NCBI GenBank assembly: GCA_021797415.1
Contig: JAJZZT010000283.1
Span: forward strand, 1-11,864
Reading direction: 5' to 3'
Length of the DNA: 11,864 bases
Origin: Bacillota bacterium
GTDB lineage: Bacteria; Bacillota; Bacilli; Alicyclobacillales; SLC66
Positions 1 to 6,761 of this stretch are shown piece after piece. Under the pieces are notes generated by a model that was not told the origin of the DNA, ran no database searches, and worked only from the letters and a program-made list of their open reading frames with translations. The position numbers and the translations under genes are program-made. Position 1 is the first letter of the stretch, and each line of letters opens with the position of its first letter.

Positions 1-18
1 AGCCGCCTTGCATAGCTC

Positions 19-781
19 CCTTTCATCCCCGCATACACGGGGCGACCCCGATGATCTTTGTCGCTGTCTGTGTTGCCCACCTTTCATCCCCGCATACACG
101 GGGCGACCCGAAATCGAGCGGGCGGGCCATAGCGTGCTTTCCTTTCATCCCCGCATACACGGGGCGACCCCTTGGGACCGCAAAGTTGTGACGGGCTACG
201 TCCTTTCATCCCCGCATACACGGGGCGACCGGCGTTCTTTCAGGACGGCAAGCAGACGGAAACCTTTCATCCCCGCATACACGGGGCGACCCGCGTCAGC
301 CAGATCAACCCGCACGCGTTTTGTCCTTTCATCCCCGCATACACGGGGCGACCCCCGGTCTGCATCTGTTCCCGCTACACCTGTTCCTTTCATCCCCGCA
401 TACACGGGGCGACCCCGGAAAGGGCGGCGCAGTGTCCGCGCTCTTACCTTTCATCCCCGCATACACGGGGCGACCTCGTGCCCTCGCTGTGGCCTCGTCC
501 GGCGACACCTTTCATCCCCGCATACACGGGGCGACCGCTTATGAATCGCGCAAAATGGACTTAGCAGTCCTTTCATCCCCGCATACACGGGGCGACCGAG
601 TTTCCCGGAAATTCTGGAATCGCTGAACACCTTTCATCCCCGCATACACGGGGCGACCTTCTCCAAGTTCAAGGTGTACCGCAGCGCTTCGGCTTTCATC
701 CCCGCATACACGGGGCGACCGTAAAAACACACGAAATCAGCGTCGATCTAGTCCTTTCATCCCCGCATACACGGGGCGACC
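19..781 (-). CRISPR. CRISPR array 1 (13 repeats, 12 spacers in window)
   Basis: Thirteen nearly identical 28-29 nt repeats start at 19, 80, 141, 202, 263, 325, 386, 447, 508, 569, 630, 692 and 753, a period of 61-62 nt, so spacers are 32-33 nt and all different. On the plus strand each repeat opens with CCTTTCATCCCCG and closes with CACGGGGCGACC; CCCCG and CGGGG can pair as a 5-bp hairpin. Read on the minus strand, the segment 3' of the hairpin is GATGAAAGG, which resembles the type I-E crRNA 5' handle, so I infer minus-strand transcription with the leader at 782 and above. The repeat at 692 differs only in its outermost base. Bases 1-18 look like part of another spacer, so the array probably continues beyond the left edge. 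Cas2 ends 21 nt before the array in the same direction, so co-transcription is likely. Confidence 0.98.
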
Positions 782-850
782 CCCTTCCTCCAACGTGCCG
801 TTTCACAACGGGTTTTTTGACGCCTCCAAATCCACCGATTTTTTAATCCG
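782..850 (-). promoter_or_regulatory. Leader of CRISPR array 1, overlapping the cas2 3' end
   Basis: This is the high-coordinate flank of array 1. Positions 785-847 align without gaps to 11594-11656 beside array 2 (49 of 63 bases identical by hand count, most differences transitions). The best-kept block is the one nearest the array, around CCGTTTCACAAC. Conservation beside two otherwise different arrays marks it as the leader, where Cas1-Cas2 would dock new spacers. It overlaps the last 15 or so codons of cas2 (stop at 803-805). I see no convincing promoter here, unlike the copy beside array 2, which suggests this array relies on read-through from cas2. Confidence 0.7.
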
Positions 851-1126
851 AAGGCGTTTACGCGAAATCAACTGCAAACCATCGAAATCCACCACAGTAT
901 GATTATCATGATTTACAAGCTCCAGGTCAAATCCGCTGTCATTATTCTTCGCAGTGATAATCGCCGCCTTGCCTTTGGTGACACGTATTTTATCCAGCAA
1001 TACATCTGCATGACGGCGGTCTATTTTACCGGCAAACGTATGCACCGGAATCTCCACGAAGTACCGCGCCAGCGCACCGCGCAAAGCCGCTTCCGGGTTA
1101 ATCAGGGATATGACCATCCACGGCAT
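803..1126 (-). CDS. cas2: Cas2, type I-E-like spacer integration subunit
   Basis: A 107-aa protein. Cas2 dimers bridge two Cas1 dimers in the complex that integrates new spacers. It aligns with E. coli Cas2 from residue 1 without gaps at the N-terminus: the ALRG motif (14-17) matches RLRG, and the SGFDLEL and VDFDGLQLIS blocks match TGFEFQTF and VDLDGLRLVS. The ATG at 1126 is chosen because GGAGG lies 9 nt upstream and because it gives register with E. coli; Met4 is the alternative. It overlaps the cas1 end by 29 nt, implying coupled translation. E. coli Glu9 is Ile9 here; nuclease activity is not needed for adaptation in I-E. The protein runs about 13 residues past E. coli Cas2 with a Lys/Arg-rich tail encoded by the array 1 leader. 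Confidence 0.93.
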   Translation of the reverse strand: MPWMVISLINPEAALRGALARYFVEIPVHTFAGKIDRRHADVLLDKIRVTKGKAAIITAKNNDSGFDLELVNHDNHTVVDFDGLQLISRKRLRIKKSVDLEASKNPL

Positions 1127-1958
1127 CGTCCATGACCTCCTGAATAATGTCCACCAGCAAATCCAGCAGCTTTTCCTTGACGAACAAATCCCGGCAAGCG
1201 CGGCGCACTATTCCCGCTAAATCTTTGTCATCGCCATGCGCGGATACTTTCTCAAAGGCCAACGGCACCACCGTCCTGAACTTGACCGTATCCGCCATAT
1301 CGAACACCAGGGAACGCGCATCGCCGCTATGTACGATACCCAGCGCCGGACTGTACCCCAGCGCCAGGATGGCGGCTTCCGTGACGCCATAGAGCGTCGA
1401 TGTCGCCATACTGATGGCGCGGTTGGCCGGATCGGACAACCTCTGATTGCGTCCATGCCAAATGACTCCATGCAGTTTCGCCAGTTCCGCGTACCGGTTG
1501 CGCACCCAGACACCCTCTAGTCCGCGCAACTGTTCGATGGATCGCCGCTCTGGCGGTCTTGCAGACGGCGAACCATCGCCCATCATTCTGGTGTACAATC
1601 GCCGCGCCGCCTGCAATCGTTTCTGCGGATCCAGAATGATTTCCGCTTGCCGCAGAATATGAGCACCGGACGCGCCGCCGGGCTGACCAGCGGAATATAC
1701 CCGCACCCCGGACTCTCCGGTCCACAACACCAAGCATCCGGCGTTCGCAAAGGCTTTGATGGCGTCCTGGCTGATGGATGTGCCCGGCCCCAACATCAGG
1801 CAGGATAGACGCTCCATCGGGATGGGTGTTTCCTGTACCGCTCTCTGGTTGTCGCCGTCAGCAGGATCTATATCGATCCGCACCGGAACCGAGCCGCCCA
1901 TGCGGATTTTGCAGTGTTCAACCGTTAGGAAGCTGATGCGGCTGGATATTGGCAGCAT
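1098..1958 (-). CDS. cas1: Cas1, type I-E-like integrase
   Basis: A 286-aa Cas1, the metal-dependent integrase that joins protospacers into the leader-proximal repeat. E. coli-type blocks are clear in order: LMLGPGTSIS (54-63), TGESGVRVYSAGQPGGA (80-96), RRSIEQLRGLEG (138-149), ATSTLYGVTEAAILALGYSP (185-204), GIVHSGDARS (207-216) and VFDMADTVKF (218-227). The expected metal ligands are present: Glu148, His210 and Asp223 (E. coli E141, H208, D221), so it should be active. It starts at ATG 1958 with an AAGG-type ribosome site upstream. The 183-aa gene ends only 9 nt before it, and its own end overlaps cas2, forming an adaptation operon. The affiliation is I-E, as expected from the repeat family, although the effector is type IV. 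Confidence 0.98.
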   Translation of the reverse strand: MLPISSRISFLTVEHCKIRMGGSVPVRIDIDPADGDNQRAVQETPIPMERLSCLMLGPGTSISQDAIKAFANAGCLVLWTGESGVRVYSAGQPGGASGAHILRQAEIILDPQKRLQAARRLYTRMMGDGSPSARPPERRSIEQLRGLEGVWVRNRYAELAKLHGVIWHGRNQRLSDPANRAISMATSTLYGVTEAAILALGYSPALGIVHSGDARSLVFDMADTVKFRTVVPLAFEKVSAHGDDKDLAGIVRRACRDLFVKEKLLDLLVDIIQEVMDDAVDGHIPD

Positions 1959-1967
1959 AATAGTTGC

Positions 1968-2519
1968 CTACCTTTCTATGAAATCATCCTCGTCCGCATC
2001 GTAAACCCATCTACGCGACACAGAAAACAATTCATCCTGAGAAATTGAATCTACCAACGAATTAAAACAATCAACCGATTCATCACCGTGTTCCATACTT
2101 CCCCATATCAACTTTAACTGAGTAAGTATTTCATCGTTGAGACCAATAATTCTAATGTGTGCAACAATTCCTGTGTCGGCATCAATCAACACGAACATAA
2201 CCATGTTTGTATCCGCCAAAATCCATTCGCGCACTTGCTCCCGTGATGCACATAATGGAGCCCGCAAGTACCATTGACCTTCACCTACATTGGATTCAAA
2301 GACAACCCCTAAAAGACCGTATGGGTAATGGTCTTTGTGATATAGAATGGTGACTGCCTTACAAAGCGCGTCAAGAGTAAGACATTCCCCATCGTATGGT
2401 TTTTTAAGAACAATCTCATATGTTGGGTGCCCATATCTTAAATTTAGACCAATACGATCATTGTTGCCGGTGACCAGATCGAATGGATAACGTTCCCCTT
2501 TTGAAAGACAATACGTCAT
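1968..2519 (-). CDS. Unrecognised 183-aa protein next to cas1
   Basis: I do not recognise this protein. It ends 9 nt before cas1 in the same direction, so it is very likely co-translated with the adaptation genes. The start is ATG at 2519, with AGGAG about 12 nt upstream and an 18-bp dyad (2543-2560) just before that. There is no signal peptide or membrane segment. The sequence looks like a soluble alpha/beta protein: beta-like runs around GLLGVVFES and MVMFVLIDADTGIVAHIRII, a central motif LCASREQVREWILAD, and an acidic C-terminus ending YDADEDDFIER. It has few basic residues relative to acidic ones. By eye the DNA is more AT-rich than the flanking cas genes, which suggests separate acquisition. 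It could be an adaptation accessory factor, a regulator, an immunity-type protein, or a passenger. The reading frame is intact over its whole length. Confidence 0.8.
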   Translation of the reverse strand: MTYCLSKGERYPFDLVTGNNDRIGLNLRYGHPTYEIVLKKPYDGECLTLDALCKAVTILYHKDHYPYGLLGVVFESNVGEGQWYLRAPLCASREQVREWILADTNMVMFVLIDADTGIVAHIRIIGLNDEILTQLKLIWGSMEHGDESVDCFNSLVDSISQDELFSVSRRWVYDADEDDFIER

Positions 2520-2534
2520 TGCTTATTACTGCTC

Positions 2535-2750
2535 CTATAAACCTGTACAAACTTGTACAGAGGATTTATCCGCACACGGTTGATAGGCGGACATCGCCTG
2601 CAACTCGTGCCTATTGACGCTCAGTTGCGCCGGAGACTGGACCGGTGTCATGGTCCAATCATGTACTGTAATCACACATGACGCAGCCCCGTTTCCGGTA
2701 AAATTTTCGAGCGGGCGAACCGGCCCAAGCCTTTGCACTGTTCCATCCAT
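2535..2750 (-). CDS. Doubtful 71-aa ORF in the virB10 to cas1 gap
   Basis: An open frame from ATG 2750 with an AGGAAG-like ribosome site about 7 nt upstream. I do not recognise the product. It has no hydrophobic N-terminus and three cysteines, two of them near the end (PCADKSSVQVC). It lies between the shortened virB10-like gene and the 183-aa gene in the same direction, so it may be a remnant of a conjugation gene that once followed virB10, or simply a chance frame. The remaining part of the gap (2751-2842) has only a ten-codon ORF (2819-2787) preceded by AGGAG, overlapping another short ORF by ATGA; this also looks like debris. Treat it as unproven. Confidence 0.25.
   Translation of the reverse strand: MDGTVQRLGPVRPLENFTGNGAASCVITVHDWTMTPVQSPAQLSVNRHELQAMSAYQPCADKSSVQVCTGL
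2543..2560. promoter_or_regulatory. Operator-like 18-bp dyad upstream of the 183-aa gene
   Basis: CTGTACAA and TTGTACAG form perfect 8-bp inverted arms around a 2-bp centre. The dyad sits 24 nt upstream of the ATG of the 183-aa gene and overlaps the end of the doubtful small ORF. The position and symmetry fit a binding site for a dimeric regulator controlling the 183-aa gene, cas1 and cas2. There is no run of T after it, so it is not a standard terminator. I could not find a convincing -35/-10 pair next to it. Confidence 0.4.
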
Positions 2751-2842
2751 GGTTACAGCTTCCTGTCCAAAATGAGGACTTCTGATTCATTTTGAACAAA
2801 AATTCGTTATCTGTTTCATGCTCCTATTTGTCATACCACAAA

Positions 2843-3724
2843 TCAGTGGTACGGATTGGCAATGGTGGGTACGACCGCAGAAGCTGGTACCATCCGTGCA
2901 ATCCGATTACCGTGCCGGTACGGCCCCGGAAACGCCAAGTCTTTCGTAACCACAATGTTAAATTCGTGACCTGGACGATGACTTTTCGCACTGAACATTG
3001 TCGTCATGCCGCCGACGTTCATATATGTGCCGTTCGAGAACAATATCTGCGTCCAAGCCACACTTACACAAGCGGTACCCGCCATGATTTTGCTTTGGCA
3101 GGTGCCGACCAGTTTGGACCCCGCCGGAATCAGGACATAAGCCCCCGACACGCTGTTGTACACCGGATGCCTTACCACCGCCGTAATCTCACCCGGCAGA
3201 TCCGACTTGATGCCGGTCTCCAGCTTCACCGGGATCGCGGTGCCTTGCAACAATTCAAAGGGACTGGCTTCCTTGTGGACCAGGTGTGTGCTGTACACGC
3301 TGGTTTTGGGCTTCGGAAGGATTGTTGCCACTGTTGCAGGAGTGCCAGTTTGTGTGCCAGGGGTTCCCGACGACGAAGCCGTCTGCCAGAATATGGTGTT
3401 CCCGTCGCCGTCAACGGCGGACTGGAGAGCCGATATCTGCAGCGGGGGAAGGGCGGTCTGCGAAGGGGTTGCCTGGACCGGAACCTCGCCTGCTGGATTG
3501 TTGCCAGTCGGCTGAATGACCGGCACGCTGACCATACCGGCGACCGGCGCCTTGATGCGCGGCACACGAATATTCAATACCGTAGCAACAGGTTTTACCG
3601 TGTCGCCCGCGCCGCCGCTGGTGCCCGAGGGTCCGGTGCTGAAGTCGTAAGCGTAATACGCCCCGGTCATAATCACCACTGCACCGATCCCCGCCACTAC
3701 AATGAAGTTATTCTTCTTAATCAT
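2843..3724 (-). CDS. VirB10/TrbI-like type IV secretion protein, shortened
   Basis: A 293-aa protein. VirB10 spans both membranes of the conjugation channel: a cytoplasmic stub, one inner-membrane helix, a proline-rich periplasmic stretch and a C-terminal barrel. Seen here: a hydrophobic helix at residues 7-25, a Pro/Gly/Thr-rich linker (about 30-145), then the C-terminal domain with SPFELLQGTAIPVKLETGI (154-172), LPGEITAVV (176-184), VYNSVSGAYVLIPAGSKLVG (188-207) and WTQILFSNGT (224-233). Normally this is followed by the antenna segment (about 60-80 residues) before a FNxxVTKD ending. Here residue 240 runs almost at once into HEFNIVVTKDLAFP (253-266), so the antenna appears deleted in frame. 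It starts 36 nt after cas6e in the same direction. No other conjugation gene is recognisable. It is either a relic of the host plasmid or a retained partial protein. Confidence 0.8.
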   Translation of the reverse strand: MIKKNNFIVVAGIGAVVIMTGAYYAYDFSTGPSGTSGGAGDTVKPVATVLNIRVPRIKAPVAGMVSVPVIQPTGNNPAGEVPVQATPSQTALPPLQISALQSAVDGDGNTIFWQTASSSGTPGTQTGTPATVATILPKPKTSVYSTHLVHKEASPFELLQGTAIPVKLETGIKSDLPGEITAVVRHPVYNSVSGAYVLIPAGSKLVGTCQSKIMAGTACVSVAWTQILFSNGTYMNVGGMTTMFSAKSHRPGHEFNIVVTKDLAFPGPYRHGNRIARMVPASAVVPTIANPYH

Positions 3725-3760
3725 CCTTGTTTACCCTCAATAAAGGATGGGATGGACGGC

Positions 3761-4315
3761 TTAAATTGCTTTCCCCACCACCCTCAACATTCCGAACCCC
3801 AACCCCCGGCTCCGGCCCACGCCGCGCACCATGGTCGCCGCCGCCTGCTCCGCGTCCACCACCGTCAACGTGCTGGACACCGCCCAGAAGGGCAGACGGA
3901 TATTCTGGTTCAGGCGCTTGTGATGAAACGTAATGGCGGACTCCACCATGCGAGTGTTTTCCGCATGGAAGCCGCCCGCCGTCAACGCCGCGTTCCACTT
4001 CTCCAACGCTTCTTCGGGGGTCGGCATGCGCTCGCCGAAGTCCGACCGCTTCACCAGACGCACACCCGCATGAATAGTGAGGATAGCGTTCTTTTCGATG
4101 GTCATATTTTCAAACGCAAGTCCAGCGGGTACCTCCACGTCAGGCATCGCCCGCAGCGCCACCGCCATGCGCTTCTCCCGGTTCAAACCCACCGGCGCAT
4201 AGGTGATCCGCTGGTTCCCGTTCGTGACCGCCAGCGTCCGCTGGTGAATGGCGTAGAGGTCAGGGACCTCTTCGGCGGCGAAGGTGATCATGGCTTCCTG
4301 GTAATTAAACGTCAT
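3761..4315 (-). CDS. cas6e: Cas6e-like crRNA-processing endoribonuclease (Csf5 position)
   Basis: A 184-aa protein; E. coli Cas6e is about 199 aa. It should bind the repeat hairpin and cut at its 3' base, leaving an 8-nt 5' handle. Evidence: DLYAIHQ at residues 19-25 matches DLYQLHQ of E. coli Cas6e, putting the catalytic histidine at His24 (E. coli His20). The C-terminal glycine-rich loop GVGRSRGLGFG (165-175) is the second hallmark of the family. The repeats here have an I-E-like hairpin, consistent with this enzyme. The ATG at 4315 overlaps the dinG end by 11 nt and has AGGAGA about 9 nt upstream inside dinG. In type IV nomenclature this slot is csf5, but the sequence is closer to Cas6e. 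Confidence 0.88.
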   Translation of the reverse strand: MTFNYQEAMITFAAEEVPDLYAIHQRTLAVTNGNQRITYAPVGLNREKRMAVALRAMPDVEVPAGLAFENMTIEKNAILTIHAGVRLVKRSDFGERMPTPEEALEKWNAALTAGGFHAENTRMVESAITFHHKRLNQNIRLPFWAVSSTLTVVDAEQAAATMVRGVGRSRGLGFGMLRVVGKAI

Positions 4316-6761
4316 AACGAGGCTCTCCTTTCGAATCGTTGTGGCCGGGCCGCTTCGGCGGCAGGTTCTTTTTCATCTGCGCCAACCTGCCGATCTTCTT
4401 TCCGGCTTCGGGCGCACCCTGGTCAGGCCGCACGTCCACCAAGTGCAACACCGCAGGATCCGCGAACAGCCCGCGAAACCGCTTCGGGAACGTCGCCTGC
4501 CATTGCGCCTGACCCAGACGGGGATCCATCAGCCAGACCTCGATGACATCCCCAGCAGAACGAATGCCGCGACCGAGCCCCTGGGTCATCTTGTGCTTGC
4601 CCGCCTGGTCCGCCATGCGCAGTACCGCATGACGCGCCACGTCATCGGGATCGCCTCGGTTGTCCAAGCCCTTCCAGCGAAAATAGTTGGCCAAAGCCTT
4701 TTCGCGGACGGCGTCGCCAGGCCCGATAGGCGCCCGCAGGATACCCTGATGCCGGAACAACTGACCGCCGCGCTCATCCCGGATGTTGGCGCCCGCCCAT
4801 ACCGACGGCGTCACCATGATCTGGCAGTCCCCGCGACGCATGGCTTCCACACCATCCTGCCAGTGCATCTCTTTGGAATCCGTCTGCCACCAGATGCGCC
4901 GGTCCGTGAACCCTTCCATAATGGTCTTCACGTCTTTGAAGGAAGACGTCAACACCAATCCGCGTTCCCCGGTTTTCAGCATGTCCGCCAACATCAAATG
5001 CACGCCGTCCACCCATTCCGGATCGTATCGAATCTCCCCATCATTGCCCTTGTCCAGAAACGGCGTGGCATCCGACTTCATCAGATGAATCCGCTGGATG
5101 CTTCCGAACCTCTTCACGGAAACCTCCCGCCCGGCGGCCTCCGGCATACCCAGCAGGCGATACATGTAAGTCCACTCGTTGGACTTCCCGTTCTTCGCCG
5201 CCGGCGTCTGCAGCGTGGCGCTGGTCAACAGGACCGTCTCCAGCTTCTCGCTTTTGAAAAACCACTCTTTGCCGAACATCCGGCTGGCATACAGGTTCAC
5301 CACCTCGAACGCCGGGAATTTCTTGACGGGCGTCCAGGTCAACCCCAACGCCAAATGCACGCTCTCCTTACCTTTTTTCGGCAAGCCATTCTCGTCCAGA
5401 GACAACTGCCGCGTCCCAAACTCGGTATTGGCCGGGAAGGCATTTTCCGCCAGGCTCAGTTCCTGTCGGACGCGCTTCAGAACCGCGAAAAATCGCAGAA
5501 CATCCAAAGTCGCGTCTTCCGGCACCTTCAAAGCCAGAACATCAACAACCGATTGCCGCAGCATCCCAAGGTACCCCAGAACGGAAGTCGTAATGGGCGT
5601 CTTGTCGTCCAACATGACTTCCGACACCGGCGTTTCCAGCAACGGTTCGCCGTTGGAATCCACGGGATTCCGCTGGTCGTACTCGGCGGAGAACCAGTGC
5701 AGGATTTTCGTCAGCAGGCTGTCCAAACTCTGCACAGGGTCGGGAGATCCGCCACCGAACGCCTTGTGCAGGGCATTGCGCAGCAGATCCGGGCGAATCT
5801 TTTTGCGGGAGTACATCTCGGCAACGCCAGCCAAGGTGTCCGCCTCGTCGTGAACAACCACCTTCGCGGGCGGCAACAGCGATCCTTCGCCCATCTGGAG
5901 GTCGAACAGCGACAAGGTATGGGATACCACCAGCACATCCCGGTCCATGCTGTTTCCGGCGTGATGCCGATGAAAAGGATTGTCGTTCACGGTGGGCACC
6001 ATGCCGATCTCAGCCGCCGTGATCCCGGACGGCAAGCGTCCATCATGAGCATCCATGAAACTGGCGATCAATCCCTGCATGGAGTCCGCTTCCAGATCCG
6101 CCTTGAGGCGGTCGACCGCGTCGCTCATCACCCCATTCTGCGAAGCTCCGGCCTTGAACAGTTCGTCCTGCCGCTCCCGCAACGCCTGAATGCGCATCGC
6201 CCATTCCCACAAATCGTTCAGCAACGCCGCGTCTTCCTTGTGACGTTTGACGCCGGTCACCTTCCCGGCATCAACCAGTTCGAACACCGCCATCGGAGAC
6301 AGGTACGCCTGACGCCCCTTGCGGAACCCGGAAGTCAATCGATTCCCGGTCACACGATCCACGACCTCCAAGGCCACCGCCATGTCCGAGCGGTCGCCCC
6401 TGGAAAAGTCCGGTTGCCGGTCGGCGTATACCGCGTCCCGCCCGTAAATCTGGTCCTGCAGCGCCAAGGTGTGCGTGGTGATGCGAGCGCACCCGCCGGT
6501 CTCGGCGATATGCAACAGCACAGGAATCAGATACCCCAGAGTCTTGCCCGTGCCAGTGCCCGCCTCGATGGCGCCGAAAACCGGACGGGAACCGGGGATG
6601 TCACCCGCTTTCCCAACCGCACCGCCACCGAGCTTGACGTCGGCCCCAAGGTCCAGCTTCTCCTGCACCATCATGGCATACTGGAACTGTTCGGGACGAG
6701 ACTTGAAGCCCAACCCCGGCAACGTCTCGTCAAAAGCCTTCCTCAACGTTTCACGCGACAT
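4305..6761 (-). CDS. csf4: DinG-family helicase of type IV CRISPR (Csf4/CasDinG)
   Basis: An 818-aa superfamily 2 helicase of the XPD/DinG group. In type IV-A systems DinG is an ATP-dependent 5'-3' helicase needed for plasmid interference by the crRNA complex. Motifs seen: Walker A EAGTGTGKT (66-74); motif Ia TTHTLALQDQI (95-105); Walker B VVVHDEADTL (301-310), which is DEAD rather than the more usual DEAH; motif III TSATL (513-517); VLTSSF (603-608); and motif VI QGLGRGIR (727-734). Only two cysteines exist (91 and 646), so there is no Fe-S cluster, in line with type IV DinG and unlike E. coli DinG. The start at ATG 6761 has a strong AGGAGGTG site and overlaps csf2 by 11 nt. A basic tail (about 786-818) follows the core. 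No nuclease domain is visible. Confidence 0.96.
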   Translation of the reverse strand: MSRETLRKAFDETLPGLGFKSRPEQFQYAMMVQEKLDLGADVKLGGGAVGKAGDIPGSRPVFGAIEAGTGTGKTLGYLIPVLLHIAETGGCARITTHTLALQDQIYGRDAVYADRQPDFSRGDRSDMAVALEVVDRVTGNRLTSGFRKGRQAYLSPMAVFELVDAGKVTGVKRHKEDAALLNDLWEWAMRIQALRERQDELFKAGASQNGVMSDAVDRLKADLEADSMQGLIASFMDAHDGRLPSGITAAEIGMVPTVNDNPFHRHHAGNSMDRDVLVVSHTLSLFDLQMGEGSLLPPAKVVVHDEADTLAGVAEMYSRKKIRPDLLRNALHKAFGGGSPDPVQSLDSLLTKILHWFSAEYDQRNPVDSNGEPLLETPVSEVMLDDKTPITTSVLGYLGMLRQSVVDVLALKVPEDATLDVLRFFAVLKRVRQELSLAENAFPANTEFGTRQLSLDENGLPKKGKESVHLALGLTWTPVKKFPAFEVVNLYASRMFGKEWFFKSEKLETVLLTSATLQTPAAKNGKSNEWTYMYRLLGMPEAAGREVSVKRFGSIQRIHLMKSDATPFLDKGNDGEIRYDPEWVDGVHLMLADMLKTGERGLVLTSSFKDVKTIMEGFTDRRIWWQTDSKEMHWQDGVEAMRRGDCQIMVTPSVWAGANIRDERGGQLFRHQGILRAPIGPGDAVREKALANYFRWKGLDNRGDPDDVARHAVLRMADQAGKHKMTQGLGRGIRSAGDVIEVWLMDPRLGQAQWQATFPKRFRGLFADPAVLHLVDVRPDQGAPEAGKKIGRLAQMKKNLPPKRPGHNDSKGEPRYDV

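Noticed and set aside
8..730. Open frames across array 1 on both strands
   Set aside because: Their translations repeat the CRISPR unit in shifting frames (for example SSPHTRGD, FIPAYTGRP); they are repeat artefacts.
2543..2560. LexA box
   Set aside because: The CTGT and ACAG ends are 10 bases apart, not the 8 of the enterobacterial SOS box, so I report only an unassigned dyad.
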